Of a stretch of 38,255 nucleotides of DNA, positions 9,143 through 20,190 are shown piece after piece (within the stretch, counting starts at the first letter, position 1; the number at the start of each line of letters is the position of its first letter). The DNA is from Gilliamella intestini (GTDB taxonomy: Bacteria > Pseudomonadota > Gammaproteobacteria > Enterobacterales > Orbaceae), in contig NZ_FMBA01000012.1 in NCBI RefSeq assembly GCF_900094935.1, positions 21,547-59,801 of the forward strand, in the 5' to 3' direction. The translations under genes and the position numbers were made by a program. The notes under the pieces are model-generated. The model did not search any database. It was given only the letters and a program-made list of their open reading frames with translations, and was not told where the DNA came from.

Positions 9143-10114
9143 TTATATTTTTCGTTTAGCATAACGTGCAGCCAAAAAAGCACAAATCATTAATTGGATT
9201 TGATGGAAGATCATTAAAGGTAGTATCAAAATACCCATCATCGACATAGGGAAGATAACACTTGCCATTGGAATGCCACTTGCTAGGCTCTTTTTTGAAC
9301 CACAAAATACAATTGTGATCTCATCTTCTTTACTAAAACCAAAAAATCTTGCGCTATAGGTGGTAATAAATAAAACTATAACTAACAGAATAATTGAGAA
9401 AAATATAATATTTAACAAAGCTAAAAAACCAACTTGCGACCATATACCATTAACGACCGCATCACTAAAAGCGACATAAACCACTAACAAAATCGACAAA
9501 CGATCTGTTTTAGAAATAATATTTTTATACTTATCTATCCATTTACCAATAAAACGTCTAGATAAATGCCCAACAACAAAAGGCAACATCAGTTTTAGCA
9601 TAATAGAGGTAATAGCATCAATTATGTTCATTGATGCCGAAGTTTGAGTATGTATTAACAATCCAACTAAAAGCGGAGTAATAAAAACCCCCAATAATGT
9701 TGATGCTGAGGCACTGCAAATAGCTGCTGCCACATTACCTTTAGCTATTGAAGTAAATGCTATTGCAGACTGCACTGTTGCTGGTAAAACACAAAGATAA
9801 ACAAAACCTAAATAAATATCATGCGATAAAAAAGTGGGTACTAGTAACTGCATCATCATGCCTAAAACTGGGAATATTACAAATGTAGTTGTAAATATTA
9901 ACAAATGTAATCGCCAATTTTTTATACCAGAGACAATTGCTTGAAAAGAAAGTTTTGCTCCATGCATAAAAAATAGCAAGCCAATAGCAAAAGTTGTAAG
10001 GTATTCAAAAACTGTTTTAGCCTGTCCTTGACAAGGAAAAAAGCTAGCTGTAATCACAACACAAATTAGAATCAATAAGAATGAATCAATCTTAACACGT
10101 TGAAATATATTCAT
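9143..10114 (-). CDS. yfeH: Bile acid:sodium symporter-family membrane protein, YfeH type
   Basis: The product has 323 residues (E. coli YfeH 332) with about nine or ten predicted membrane segments. Conserved stretches include IGLLFFMHGAKLS near the start, LPATVQSAIAFTSIAKGNVA in the middle, and ITIVFCGSKKSLASGIPMA near residue 270. These are hallmarks of the SBF-like branch of the bile acid:sodium symporter superfamily. The transported substrate of YfeH is not established and nothing in the neighbourhood names one. It lies between rpoD and pitA on the same strand, 69 bases upstream of pitA. Confidence 0.88.
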   Translation of the reverse strand: MNIFQRVKIDSFLLILICVVITASFFPCQGQAKTVFEYLTTFAIGLLFFMHGAKLSFQAIVSGIKNWRLHLLIFTTTFVIFPVLGMMMQLLVPTFLSHDIYLGFVYLCVLPATVQSAIAFTSIAKGNVAAAICSASASTLLGVFITPLLVGLLIHTQTSASMNIIDAITSIMLKLMLPFVVGHLSRRFIGKWIDKYKNIISKTDRLSILLVVYVAFSDAVVNGIWSQVGFLALLNIIFFSIILLVIVLFITTYSARFFGFSKEDEITIVFCGSKKSLASGIPMASVIFPMSMMGILILPLMIFHQIQLMICAFLAARYAKRKI

Positions 10115-10141
10115 GATTTTTAGTATCTTTGATTAACAAGA

Positions 10142-10169
10142 ATAAAAAAATCGCCACAAAAGTGGCGAT
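10142..10169 (-). terminator. Intrinsic terminator after rpoD
   Basis: On the minus strand ATCGCCAC and GTGGCGAT (10150-10169) pair across TTTT and are followed by seven T residues. It ends the rpsU-dnaG-rpoD operon 18 bases beyond the rpoD stop. Confidence 0.9.
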
Positions 10170-10187
10170 ATACAAGAAAGATAAAAT

Positions 10188-12029
10188 TTATTCTAAAAAA
10201 CTGCGAAGCACATCAGATCGACTTGGATGACGTAATTTTCTCAGCGCCTTAGCCTCAATTTGACGGATACGTTCACGTGTTACATCAAATTGCTTACCAA
10301 CTTCTTCCAATGTGTGGTCAGTATTCATATCAATACCAAATCGCATACGTAACACTTTTGCTTCTCTTGGTGTTAATCCTGATAAAATATCACGCGTAGC
10401 ACTACGTAAACTCTCAGAGGTCGCCGCATCTAGCGGTTGCTCAAGTGCAGTATCTTCAATAAAATCACCTAAATGCGAATCTTCATCATCACCAACCGGT
10501 GTTTCCATCGAAATTGGCTCTTTAGCAATTTTAAGCACTTTACGAATTTTATCTTCAGGCATTTGCATGCGTTCAGATAACTCTTCAGGTGTTGGTTCAC
10601 GACCTATTTCCTGTAACATTTGGCGAGAAATACGATTTAACTTATTAATTGTTTCAATCATATGTACCGGAATACGGATTGTTCTTGCTTGGTCAGCTAT
10701 AGAACGAGTAATCGCTTGTCTTATCCACCAAGTTGCATAAGTTGAGAATTTATAACCACGACGATATTCAAATTTATCAACTGCTTTCATCAAGCCAATA
10801 TTACCTTCTTGGATAAGATCTAAAAATTGTAATCCTCGATTGGTATATTTTTTTGCAATAGAAATAACTAGCCGTAAGTTAGCCTCAACCATTTCCTTTT
10901 TAGCTCGACGAGCTTTAGCTTCACCAATAGACATACGGCGATTAATATCTTTAATTTGCTCAATAGAAAGGCTTGTTTCAGTTTCGATTTGTTGTAACAA
11001 ATCAACTTGAGCAGCAATTTGATTTTCAAAATCTGTTAAATTAGCTGCAAACGCATTTTTTGAAGTTAACGCTTTCTTAAACCAATCCATGTTATTTTCG
11101 TTACCAGTAAAATACGTCATAAATTGCTTTTTCGGCATTTTACATTGCTCAACACAGATCTTCATAATTGCACGTTCATGAGTTCTAACACGCTCCATCA
11201 TGCTTCTCATGTTATTGACAAGAATATCAAATTGTTTAGCAACTAAACGGAATTGTTTAAAGATCTCTGATAGATTTTCTATCTCTTTTTGCGCTTTTTT
11301 ATGAGCACGTCCATATTTTTTGATGGCATCAGACGTTTTATCATGTTGCTCTTTTAATTCGGCAAATTTAGCTTTTGCAACTTCAGGATCGATAGAAGCA
11401 TCGTCATCAGTTGAAGAATCACTTTCTTCATCTTCATTATCATCGTCACTATCATCTATTTCAATTTCAGCACTGCTAACCTCTAAATCTTCCGGCAATT
11501 GCTCAGCAACTTCTTCCGCATTTGGATCAACAAACCCTGTGATCAAATCAGATAAGCGAACCTGCCCACTTTCAATTAAATTATATTGCTCTAAAAGATA
11601 AGTAATAGCCTCAGGATATTCTGATACTGAAGTTTGCACTTGATTAATGCCATCTTCAATACGTTTAGCAATATCGATCTCACCTTCGCGAGTCAACAAT
11701 TCAACAGCACCCATTTCGCGCATATACATACGAACAGGATCGGTTGTTCTACCAATTTCTGACTCAACATTAGATAACACTAATGCTGTAGCTGCCTCAA
11801 CGGCTTCTTCATCAGGGACATTATCTGAAAGTAATAACTCATCAGAATCAGGGGCTTCTTCAAGAACTTGAATCCCCATATCATTGATCATTTGGATAAT
11901 ATCTTCAATCTGATCTGAATCAATAATCTCTTCTGGCAAGTGATCGTTGACATCAGCATAGGTCAAGTATCCTAGCTCCTTACCTCGGATGATCAAGAGT
12001 TTTAACTGTGATTGAGAATTTTGCTCCAT
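10188..12029 (-). CDS. rpoD: RNA polymerase primary sigma factor (sigma-70)
   Basis: RpoD directs RNA polymerase to housekeeping promoters. The product has 613 residues, the same as in E. coli. Region 1.1 occupies about residues 1-80. An acidic stretch (about 190-215) and the long non-conserved region of gammaproteobacterial sigma-70 follow. Region 2 includes [20 protein letters not shown] and the promoter-melting segment [15 protein letters not shown]. Region 3 contains [11 protein letters not shown] and region 4 contains [20 protein letters not shown], which recognises the -35 box. It is the last gene of the rpsU-dnaG-rpoD operon, 81 bases after dnaG, with a terminator behind it. Only short A/T-rich dyads lie in the dnaG-rpoD gap. 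Confidence 0.98.
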   Translation of the reverse strand: MEQNSQSQLKLLIIRGKELGYLTYADVNDHLPEEIIDSDQIEDIIQMINDMGIQVLEEAPDSDELLLSDNVPDEEAVEAATALVLSNVESEIGRTTDPVRMYMREMGAVELLTREGEIDIAKRIEDGINQVQTSVSEYPEAITYLLEQYNLIESGQVRLSDLITGFVDPNAEEVAEQLPEDLEVSSAEIEIDDSDDDNEDEESDSSTDDDASIDPEVAKAKFAELKEQHDKTSDAIKKYGRAHKKAQKEIENLSEIFKQFRLVAKQFDILVNNMRSMMERVRTHERAIMKICVEQCKMPKKQFMTYFTGNENNMDWFKKALTSKNAFAANLTDFENQIAAQVDLLQQIETETSLSIEQIKDINRRMSIGEAKARRAKKEMVEANLRLVISIAKKYTNRGLQFLDLIQEGNIGLMKAVDKFEYRRGYKFSTYATWWIRQAITRSIADQARTIRIPVHMIETINKLNRISRQMLQEIGREPTPEELSERMQMPEDKIRKVLKIAKEPISMETPVGDDEDSHLGDFIEDTALEQPLDAATSESLRSATRDILSGLTPREAKVLRMRFGIDMNTDHTLEEVGKQFDVTRERIRQIEAKALRKLRHPSRSDVLRSFLE

Positions 12030-12110
12030 AAAAGGTATCCACTTTAGTTATTTGGTCATCTATATTATAGATGTAGAACAATATTAGAAGACTACATCTA
12101 CACTATATAT

Positions 12111-13892
12111 TTAGTCTTTTTTTGATAAAACAAGTATTAAAGTCGCCAATTCTTTTTTCTCTGCGGTACTTAAGCCGGAGACTCTCTCTTTTGCGATCAG
12201 TTCATCTTGCCTTTGGGCGAGTATATTATCATACAACTCTCTTAAAGTATGTGAAAATGTTGCATCTATTTGCTCATCTTGATAATGACACTCCCATGTT
12301 GATAAACGAATTAATTGTTTATAAAACGGTCTATCTATAAACTCTGTTAATATTTGTGCTGTTGTTATATTAGGGTGACGTTGGCATAATTCAAGTAATT
12401 CAATAAAGATCTCTATACCTGCCATTTTAACTTGACGAATCACATTTATATCAGAAACTTGCTCAGCAAGATTAGGGTATTGAAGTAATAAACCGATCAA
12501 AATACGCATCGTAGTTAGTTTCATTTGTGATACAGGCGCTTTTTCATTTGCCTTATCATCACCTTTAGATCGATTTTCAAGCATTAATTGTTCTAGTTGA
12601 GATACATCAAGTAAACCTAAATAATTACCAAGTTGTTGTAATAAATTTAATCTAAAGGTTTTTGCTTTAATTTGATCAAGTAACGGTAAAGCTAAAGAGC
12701 TCAATTTAGCTTTACCTTCAGGAGTTTTTAAGTCGACCTGTTTTAAAATCTCATCAAATAAAAATTTTGATAAATTTGGGGCTTCACTTAAATAATTTTC
12801 AAATCCTTCTTTACCAATTTTACGCACAAAACTATCTGGATCTTCATCTTGTGGCAAAAATGCAAAAGCAATTTTTTTACCATCAATTAAACAAGGCAAT
12901 AACACATTAAGTGCTCGCCAGGCTGCACTTCGCCCCGCGTTATCACCGTCATAACAAAATATTACCGAATCGGTTGCTCTAAACAATAATTTAATATGCT
13001 CTTCAGATGTTGCCGTACCTAAAGCAGCTACAGCATAATCAATACCATATTGGGCTAGTGAAACTACATCCATATAACCTTCAACAACGATCAATTGCTG
13101 AGGATTACGATTAACTTCTAGCGTTTCATAAAATCCGTAAAGTTGAAAGCCTTTATGAAAAATCGGCGTTTCTGGGGAATTCATATATTTTGCCGGATCA
13201 TTAATGATAGTTCGACCACCAAATGCTATAACATTTCCTTGTCTATCACGAATAGGAAACATAATTCGCCCACGAAAGCGGTCATATTGATTACCACTAT
13301 CATTGGTAACTAACATGCCAGCTTGTTCATAAAGTTCTTCTTCGGCTTTTGTTTTAACTACATTTTGTAAAGTTAATCGCCAATCATTAGGCGAAAATCC
13401 AATTTTATAGCGTTGTATAATTTCGTCGTTAAGTCCTCGTTGCTTAAGATATTTTTGAGCATTAATGGATGTTGGCAATGTTAATTGTTGCTGATAAAAA
13501 GCTGTGATTTTATCCATTAAAGCATACAAATCACGACGAACATTTCGAGACGCAATATGTTTTGATTGATCGATTTGATTGTTTTCGTTGTCGACATAAG
13601 GGATCCGAATCCCCTGCATACTAGCCAATTCTTCAATTGCTTCAGGAAAAGATAGGTGCTCATATTGCATTAAAAAATTAACAACAGATCCCGATGCGCC
13701 ACAGCCAAAACAGTAATAGATCTGTTTTTTTTCATTAAGAGAAAAAGAGGCTGTTTTCTCATCATGAAAAGGGCAACAACCAAAATAATTATTCCCTTTT
13801 TTTTTCATTTTAACCCGTTTACTAATCACATCAAGAATGTTAGTTCGAGCAATTAGATCTAAGATGAAATCGCGAGGAATAAGACCTTTCAT
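12111..13892 (-). CDS. dnaG: DNA primase
   Basis: DnaG makes RNA primers for DNA replication at the fork, with DnaB. It has 593 residues (E. coli 581). The amino-terminal zinc-binding domain shows Cys40, His43, Cys61 and Cys64 (CPFHDEK and YYCFGCG). The RNA-polymerase core follows, with the Toprim motifs VVEGYMDVV and YDGDNAG. The carboxy-terminal helicase-binding domain is poorly conserved, as usual, and ends in TLILVLSKKD. It is the middle gene of the macromolecular-synthesis operon. A hairpin between rpsU and dnaG (13930-13958) may reduce read-through into it, as in E. coli, where primase is made in small amounts. Confidence 0.97.
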   Translation of the reverse strand: MKGLIPRDFILDLIARTNILDVISKRVKMKKKGNNYFGCCPFHDEKTASFSLNEKKQIYYCFGCGASGSVVNFLMQYEHLSFPEAIEELASMQGIRIPYVDNENNQIDQSKHIASRNVRRDLYALMDKITAFYQQQLTLPTSINAQKYLKQRGLNDEIIQRYKIGFSPNDWRLTLQNVVKTKAEEELYEQAGMLVTNDSGNQYDRFRGRIMFPIRDRQGNVIAFGGRTIINDPAKYMNSPETPIFHKGFQLYGFYETLEVNRNPQQLIVVEGYMDVVSLAQYGIDYAVAALGTATSEEHIKLLFRATDSVIFCYDGDNAGRSAAWRALNVLLPCLIDGKKIAFAFLPQDEDPDSFVRKIGKEGFENYLSEAPNLSKFLFDEILKQVDLKTPEGKAKLSSLALPLLDQIKAKTFRLNLLQQLGNYLGLLDVSQLEQLMLENRSKGDDKANEKAPVSQMKLTTMRILIGLLLQYPNLAEQVSDINVIRQVKMAGIEIFIELLELCQRHPNITTAQILTEFIDRPFYKQLIRLSTWECHYQDEQIDATFSHTLRELYDNILAQRQDELIAKERVSGLSTAEKKELATLILVLSKKD

Positions 13893-13924
13893 GATAAAAT
13901 TTTAACCAATTATGGTGTTATAGA

Positions 13925-13958
13925 AAGACAACAAGCCGTATCAAAAATACGGCTTGTT
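13925..13958 (-). terminator. Hairpin between rpsU and dnaG (partial terminator)
   Basis: A perfect 12-bp stem (13930-13941 with 13947-13958, loop CAAAA on the plus strand) lies in the 144-base rpsU-dnaG gap. On the minus strand it is followed by a broken T-tract (GTCTTTCT), so termination is probably incomplete. A terminator at the same place in E. coli lets S21 be made in excess over primase. Confidence 0.7.
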
Positions 13959-14037
13959 AGAATTCTTTATATTAAAAAGGTAATAAATTGATTTTTAATA
14001 TCAATTCTAATTTTCAGTATAAATAATCTCAAAAATA

Positions 14038-14265
<228 letters not shown>

Positions 14266-14306
14266 TCAAATTTGTTTAATATCACAAGGGAATAAATTAG
14301 TGCGCA

Positions 14307-14336
14307 ATTTTACCTCTAATCAATATATCTTGTAAA
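14307..14336 (-). promoter_or_regulatory. Sigma-70 promoter of rpsU-dnaG-rpoD
   Basis: On the minus strand TTTACA (14336-14331) is followed after 18 bases by TAAAAT (14312-14307), then TGCGCAC. The two boxes match the sigma-70 consensus at five of six positions each. The G/C-rich bases after the -10 box resemble a stringent-control discriminator. The predicted transcript begins near 14300, giving a leader of about 47 bases. Confidence 0.6.
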
Positions 14337-14372
14337 GTAAAAAATAGAATTATTGTAACAAAGCAAATTAAT

Positions 14373-14401
14373 TTGCTAATCAACATATAGCATCAGATAA
14401 T
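14373..14401 (+). promoter_or_regulatory. Candidate sigma-70 promoter of hemB
   Basis: TTGCTA (14373-14378), a 17-base spacer and GATAAT (14396-14401) lie 35 bases before the hemB start. The AT-rich surroundings make chance matches likely, so this is tentative. A good ribosome site (TTAGGAG) precedes the ATG. Confidence 0.4.
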
Positions 14402-14426
14402 AAATAAAATCTATAAAAATAATTAG

Positions 14427-15443
<1,017 letters not shown>

Positions 15444-15473
15444 GAATAATATTTATTCAACACAAGTAATTAC

Positions 15474-15502
15474 TGCTCTTTCTAAATTGGAAGGAGCATT
15501 TA
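15474..15502 (+). terminator. Probable terminator of hemB
   Basis: TGCTCTTTC (15474-15482) and GAAGGAGCA (15490-15498) pair over nine bases with one G-U, loop TAAATTG. They are followed by TTTAGTT. The T-tract is short, so termination may be partial. Confidence 0.5.
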
Positions 15503-15655
15503 GTTACCGCTCTAACATATCATGCATATAAAAATTGTATTATAACTCATATTATTTAGCCGTATGTATCTTTTTGTTTTTGTATCGACAATACAAAATT
15601 AATACTTAAAAATAAGTTAGCATTTATAAGAGGTTAGTGATTTTACTTTACATAA

Positions 15656-15697
15656 AATGTAAAAAAGTTTCAGGAATGCTATATGTTTATGTAAAAA
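15656..15697 (+). repeat. Dispersed ~42-bp intergenic repeat, copy B
   Basis: On the plus strand: TGTAAAAAAGTTTCAGGA, variable bases, then GTTTATGTAAAAA. It lies in the 295-base gap between hemB and the zinc-ribbon gene, about 40 bases before the latter and pointing toward it. Apart from the hemB hairpin and this repeat I see nothing in the gap. Confidence 0.7.
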
Positions 15698-15738
15698 AAT
15701 GATAATATTTAATTAGATAAGTAATAAGGAAATAAAAA

Positions 15739-16509
15739 ATGATTGATGAGCTGATACCAAATGAATTACATGATGAATTTAAAGCTTTTCGTCATGAACT
15801 ACAAAAAATAATATTACAACATGCAGAATCTTGCCCTTTTTGCAAAAAAATAGAATTTTATATCATTCGTTCAAAACCAACTAAAACATATCATTGCAAA
15901 AACTGCCATAAATATTTTACCGCTTCAACTAATACACCATTCAATCGCTTAATACCATTTAATTGGTTGGAAACAATATTTACTAGCCGTATAAAAAATA
16001 TTAGCTATACCAATATTGCTAAAAATCTTGGAATTTCATTCGAAAAAGTAATGCGCCGAGAACGTGCGATTATCAATTATCTTCAAACTTATTACCCATT
16101 ATTACATAAGTGGTATACACAACAAAAACAAGCCACATTAATTCCAATCTTAGCAGAACAATATAAAACGATAAAAGCAAAAGTCACAGCTTTACTAAAT
16201 GAACAAAACCCAACCTGTATACATTGTGATTCTAACGAAACCGCCAAAATTGGAACTCGTACTTGCTATCGCTGTAAACGCTGTAGAAATAGTTTTAATA
16301 TTGTAAGCAATACTAGCTTAAATCGTATTCCTAAACCTGAATTATGGTTACAATTTATCGATCTGCTTGTTTTGGATAAAAATAATTCACAAATAGCAAC
16401 AATACTTAGTTTACACAGTGATACTGTACATAAATGGCGTTCAATTTGGTGCAACATGATGAAATATTGGCATTGTGAAGCGCTAGCCACTTGGTGTGAA
16501 CATAAATAA
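15739..16509 (+). CDS. Protein with two zinc-ribbon plus helix-turn-helix units, transposase-like
   Basis: The 256-residue protein is built from two similar halves. The first has Cys32-x2-Cys35 and Cys53-x2-Cys56, then FTASTNTPFNRLIPFNWLET and a helix-turn-helix-like stretch (NISYTNIAKNLGISFEKV). The second has Cys160-x2-Cys163 and Cys179-x2-Cys182, then FNIVSNTSLNRIPKPELWLQ and another such stretch (NNSQIATILSLHSDTVHKW). A zinc ribbon followed by HTH resembles the DNA-binding front of IS1- and IS1595-type transposases and DUF746-like proteins. No DDE or other catalytic domain follows, so a transposase-derived DNA-binding protein is my best guess. AAGGA precedes the ATG. Function unknown. Confidence 0.7.
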   Translation: MIDELIPNELHDEFKAFRHELQKIILQHAESCPFCKKIEFYIIRSKPTKTYHCKNCHKYFTASTNTPFNRLIPFNWLETIFTSRIKNISYTNIAKNLGISFEKVMRRERAIINYLQTYYPLLHKWYTQQKQATLIPILAEQYKTIKAKVTALLNEQNPTCIHCDSNETAKIGTRTCYRCKRCRNSFNIVSNTSLNRIPKPELWLQFIDLLVLDKNNSQIATILSLHSDTVHKWRSIWCNMMKYWHCEALATWCEHK

Positions 16510-16572
16510 TTACTCAATTTTACTCTTTATTATAAATATTTTTAAACAATAGGATAAGTGGGAATCAGTTTT

Positions 16573-17385
16573 ATGAAAAAGAATATTTTATCCATATGTG
16601 TCATTAGCAGTGTATTATTAATTACTGGTTGTGACGATAAGAAAATACCTGATAAAAAAATATCAGAACAATCATTTGCTCAATTACCAACAGCAGTTAT
16701 TAATAGTTATCTTTTTCATACTGAGCCAGAGCTATTACCAAATAATAAATTAATTAAACAACAAAAAATAACGGGAAGTGGGTCAAATAAAATCATCAAC
16801 TACAATATACAAGGCTATGTTGCTAATTATGATTTAGATGGTCTTTATGGCGAAGTGAATTATGATTCGGCTAAGTATATTTTCGGTAATAATCGAAAGC
16901 AATATAATATTACTTTTGATACAAAAAAAAATATCCTTACAATACAAGATAGTGACGGTGATATTGTCGCTAATTCTGAGTTCGATGAGCAAGGACATTT
17001 AGTTGAAACAACTTTATCTCATTTTGCTGGGAATAATGTTATTTTTAACAACCAGATTATATATGAAAATAACCGTGTAGAACTTGTCTCATATAATGCC
17101 TATGTTCTAGTTGATGATAAAACAAAGTTTCCAATTTTAGCTCAACAAAAAGACATCATTTATAATACAAATAACCAAGTAGAAAAGACCATTACCAAAA
17201 CATATCAGTTAACCTCAAATGGTGAGATCATCATTAATAACCAAAATGAACAAGAAGTTGAATTAACTGAAACCTGTACTTACGACAACTACAATGAAAA
17301 TCAAGATTGGACTAAAGCCATTTGTGTCAAAACAGGGGTTGAGTCAGGAACGGTTGAGCTAACTCGTACTATTGAGTATCAATAA
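16573..17385 (+). CDS. Putative lipoprotein of unknown function
   Basis: The frame is open from GTG 16558, but ATG 16573 gives a standard lipoprotein signal: MKKNILSICVISSVLLITGC, with Cys20 following the lipobox LITG. The mature part of about 250 residues is rich in Asn, Asp, Tyr and Thr. It contains short Tyr-Asp segments (YDLDGLYGEVNYD, CTYDNYNENQDW) reminiscent of degenerate YD repeats of cell-surface proteins, and a likely beta-rich fold. Two cysteines near the end (CTYD and ICVKTG) could form a disulphide in the periplasm. Residues after the lipid-anchored Cys are Asp-Asp, which in E. coli favours retention in the inner membrane. I do not recognise a family. It follows the zinc-ribbon gene by 63 bases and may share a transcript. 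Confidence 0.65.
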   Translation: MKKNILSICVISSVLLITGCDDKKIPDKKISEQSFAQLPTAVINSYLFHTEPELLPNNKLIKQQKITGSGSNKIINYNIQGYVANYDLDGLYGEVNYDSAKYIFGNNRKQYNITFDTKKNILTIQDSDGDIVANSEFDEQGHLVETTLSHFAGNNVIFNNQIIYENNRVELVSYNAYVLVDDKTKFPILAQQKDIIYNTNNQVEKTITKTYQLTSNGEIIINNQNEQEVELTETCTYDNYNENQDWTKAICVKTGVESGTVELTRTIEYQ

Positions 17386-17418
17386 ACCTAACGCCTATTG
17401 ATAGTAAAGTGAATATGG

Positions 17419-18222
17419 TTAATTTTGTCCTAATTCATCATATTCACGACACAAAGCAATCGTCTCTTCTATTAAACGTCTTGCAATAGTGCCATATTCA
17501 GGAATTTTAGGCAATTGTGTATAATGGTACCAATTTGCCTCAACAAGCTCGTTTTTATCTACTATTATTTCACCACTATCATAATCAGCTAAATAAGCCA
17601 TCATTAGTGAATTTGGGAAAGGCCAAGGCTGGGAGCCAATATAACGGACATTTTTAATTTTAAGCTTCGACTCTTCAAAAACTTCACGCTCAACAGCTGT
17701 TTCCATGGTTTCACCAATTTCAGTAAACCCTGCTAAAACAGTATATAAATTATCTTTATTATGCCTAACATGCTTGGCTAACAAAATTTTATTTTGATGG
17801 CGAATTGCTACAATAATTGATGGCGAAATTTGTGGATAATAACGCTCTTTGCAGTGAGCACACATACAACACCATTCTGTGCTACTAATATACATTTCAT
17901 GTCCACAATATCCACAATATTTATGGGAGCGATAAAATTCAGAAAGTTGCACAGCTCGACCAGCCATATTAAATAAAGATAGATCACTGCTATCAAGTAA
18001 TGAACGAATTGAGCTCATAGCATTTTTCATATCATGACAAATCAACCACGCAACCTGTCCATTCCATTCACCAATTGGTTGAGCACGTTGATTTGTAAAA
18101 CCTAGCTCCTTAGCGCAACCTACAGGCACTTCGCCATTCGGCAACCATAACCGACCATTAGCACTCACAAACCAATAACCTATTTCACTACCTATTAAAT
18201 TAAATTGTTGCTGTATATTCAT
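17419..18222 (-). CDS. nudC: NAD(+) diphosphatase / RNA NAD-decapping hydrolase
   Basis: NudC splits NAD(H) to NMN(H) and AMP and removes NAD caps from RNA. The frame opens at GTG 18231; I prefer ATG 18222 ([18 protein letters not shown]) because GGGTGG lies just upstream. The zinc-binding cysteines are in YCGYCGHEM and [13 protein letters not shown], the [14 protein letters not shown] signature of NADH pyrophosphatases is present, and the Nudix box is [20 protein letters not shown] followed by SKL. The glycine that normally follows EEx in the box is Lys here, an unusual change. Catalytic Glu residues are kept. The length is 267 residues (E. coli 257). It lies downstream of yidC beyond a terminator. 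Confidence 0.93.
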   Translation of the reverse strand: MNIQQQFNLIGSEIGYWFVSANGRLWLPNGEVPVGCAKELGFTNQRAQPIGEWNGQVAWLICHDMKNAMSSIRSLLDSSDLSLFNMAGRAVQLSEFYRSHKYCGYCGHEMYISSTEWCCMCAHCKERYYPQISPSIIVAIRHQNKILLAKHVRHNKDNLYTVLAGFTEIGETMETAVEREVFEESKLKIKNVRYIGSQPWPFPNSLMMAYLADYDSGEIIVDKNELVEANWYHYTQLPKIPEYGTIARRLIEETIALCREYDELGQN

Positions 18223-18241
18223 TATAACCACCCAAAATGAA

Positions 18242-18265
18242 AAAGGAGGATTTTACCCCTCCTTT
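18242..18265 (-). terminator. Intrinsic terminator after yidC
   Basis: AAAGGAGG (18242-18249) and CCTCCTTT (18258-18265) pair over eight bases. On the minus strand the stem runs into TTTTCATTTT. It separates the rpmH-rnpA-yidD-yidC operon from nudC. Confidence 0.75.
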
Positions 18266-18272
18266 ATTTATA

Positions 18273-19901
18273 TTATTTCTTTTTCTTTTCGTGAAGTCCT
18301 TTTTTCTCAAGTTCCCAGTAGATAATGCGCTGCTGAGCAATTGTGAATAAATTACTAACAATATAATATAAAACCAAGCCTGATGGAAACCACAAGAAAA
18401 ATACCGTAAAGATTAATGGCATGTAAGTCATTAATTTTTGTTGTAGTGGATCGGTAACAGGTGTTGGTGACATCTTCTGAATTAAGAACATGGTCCCCCC
18501 CATCAATAATGGTAGGATATAATATGGATCTTGCGCTGATAAGTCATGAATCCAAAGTGCAAATGGCGCATGACGCAGTTCAACCGTATTACCTAACATA
18601 TAGAACAAAGACAAGAAAATTGGCATTTGAATAAGCAATGGCAAACATCCACCTAATGGGTTCACTTTTTCTTGTTTGTAAAGTGCCATTGTTTCTACAC
18701 TCATTTTTTGTCGATCATCACCATAACGCTCTTTCAAGGCTTGTACTCGAGGTTGTAATACTTTCATCTTAGCCATAGAACGATATTGAGCACGTGTTAA
18801 TGGGAACAAAACACCACGTACAATAAATGTAATAACTATAATTGCAAAACCCCAGTTACCAATAAAACTATGGATAAACTTCAGTAAGTAGAATAAAGGT
18901 TGCGACAAAAACCATAACCAACCATAGTCAACAACTAAATCTAGGTGGTTAGCTGTCTCTTTTAATTGGCTTTGAATTTCTGGGCCCAACCACAATTTTG
19001 CATCAATCGTTTCTGTATGTCCAGGTTGAATAACGGTTGATTCACCTTTGAAGCCAATAGCTGCTTGGGTGCTTTTGACCGACGTACGGGAATAAAATAA
19101 AGTATTTTTATCCTGAGCTGGCACCCATGCCGAGGCAAAATAGTGCTGCAACATCGCAATCCAACCGGTTTGGGTTTCAACAGCTAATGCTTTATCTTTA
19201 ATATCATCAAAGCTATATTTACTATAATTAGTACTAGAACTAGAGTAAGCTGTACCACGGAATGCACTTTGCCCTAAACCGCTACCGCCTTCAGTTTGGA
19301 TATCATCAGGCAATTTAATAGTTTGTTTTAATTGACCATACATTGCAACTTCAACTGGCGCACTACTTTGGTTATTAATATCATATTGAACACCAACCGC
19401 ATAATTACCACGATGCAACACATAATATTTAGTATAAGTAACACCATTAACTTGATACGTTAATGGTACTCGCAATTCATTTTGACCATCAGCTAAAACA
19501 TATTCGGTTTGTGCTGTTTGATAGATTGGACGTTTTGAGCCTTGCATAGCGTTATCAGGACCGTCTTTACCCGTTAAACCACTTTCCGCAATATAAATAA
19601 AATCAGGGCGAGAGGTTAATAATTGAAAAGGTGTACCTGAGTGAAGTTTTTGCTCATATTTTAATAATTGAGCAGCTTGGACATCACCGCCATAAGTATT
19701 AATAGTGAGTGACAATACGTCAGATTTCACGGTGATTGTTTTACCTTGTGCTGAAATATCAATAGAATTATCGTCATTGACTGATTGCGTCAACTGATTA
19801 GCGATAGGTGGTTTTGGAGCATGGTCTTCTTCCCACGCTTTCCAAATAAAAAAAGATACAAAAAGTAAAACAATGACTAAAATATTACGTTGCGATCCCA
19901 T
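18273..19901 (-). CDS. yidC: Membrane protein insertase YidC
   Basis: YidC inserts and folds inner-membrane proteins, alone or with SecYEG. The protein has 542 residues (E. coli 548). The first membrane anchor is [20 protein letters not shown], followed by a large periplasmic beta-sandwich domain (about residues 40-330). The five-helix core starts with [20 protein letters not shown] and includes [19 protein letters not shown]. The conserved arginine of the hydrophilic groove is in IVRG. The tail is basic ([10 protein letters not shown]), as expected for ribosome contact. Its start touches the end of yidD, so the two are probably translated together. Confidence 0.97.
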   Translation of the reverse strand: MGSQRNILVIVLLFVSFFIWKAWEEDHAPKPPIANQLTQSVNDDNSIDISAQGKTITVKSDVLSLTINTYGGDVQAAQLLKYEQKLHSGTPFQLLTSRPDFIYIAESGLTGKDGPDNAMQGSKRPIYQTAQTEYVLADGQNELRVPLTYQVNGVTYTKYYVLHRGNYAVGVQYDINNQSSAPVEVAMYGQLKQTIKLPDDIQTEGGSGLGQSAFRGTAYSSSSTNYSKYSFDDIKDKALAVETQTGWIAMLQHYFASAWVPAQDKNTLFYSRTSVKSTQAAIGFKGESTVIQPGHTETIDAKLWLGPEIQSQLKETANHLDLVVDYGWLWFLSQPLFYLLKFIHSFIGNWGFAIIVITFIVRGVLFPLTRAQYRSMAKMKVLQPRVQALKERYGDDRQKMSVETMALYKQEKVNPLGGCLPLLIQMPIFLSLFYMLGNTVELRHAPFALWIHDLSAQDPYYILPLLMGGTMFLIQKMSPTPVTDPLQQKLMTYMPLIFTVFFLWFPSGLVLYYIVSNLFTIAQQRIIYWELEKKGLHEKKKK

Positions 19902-20143
19902 TAGTGTTTTTCTCTATTGGTTTTAGTTTTGGGAGGAACAAAATCTTCTCCTCCTTCATGTAAGGGGTGACATTTTAATACACGTTTCGCTGTTAGCCAA
20001 CCACCTTTTATTAATCCAAAGCGCCTTAATGCAATTATTGCATACTGCGAACATGTCGGTGTAAAGCGACATTTAGGCCCGAGTAAAGGGCTAATAACAC
20101 GTTGATAGACACGAATAAAAAATACAAAAACATTAACTATCAT
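19901..20143 (-). CDS. yidD: Membrane protein insertion efficiency factor YidD
   Basis: YidD is a small membrane-associated protein that aids YidC-dependent insertion. The core [20 protein letters not shown] and [20 protein letters not shown] is nearly identical to the family, including the two cysteines, followed by [19 protein letters not shown]. The frame is open up to 20224, overlapping rnpA, but homologues start close before the RVYQR motif. I therefore choose ATG 20143 (80 residues, E. coli 85). Its ribosome site is weak (AAAGAT). A longer form starting inside rnpA, as annotated in some genomes, cannot be excluded. Confidence 0.88.
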   Translation of the reverse strand: MIVNVFVFFIRVYQRVISPLLGPKCRFTPTCSQYAIIALRRFGLIKGGWLTAKRVLKCHPLHEGGEDFVPPKTKTNREKH

Positions 20144-20190
20144 ATCTTTACATGCACAAATATGCAATTTGATAATCAATATTAATTTAT

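Noticed and set aside
12057..12073. Hairpin CATCTATA/TATAGATG between dnaG and rpoD as a terminator
   Set aside because: The stem is A/T-rich with a one-base centre and no T-run follows in the operon direction.
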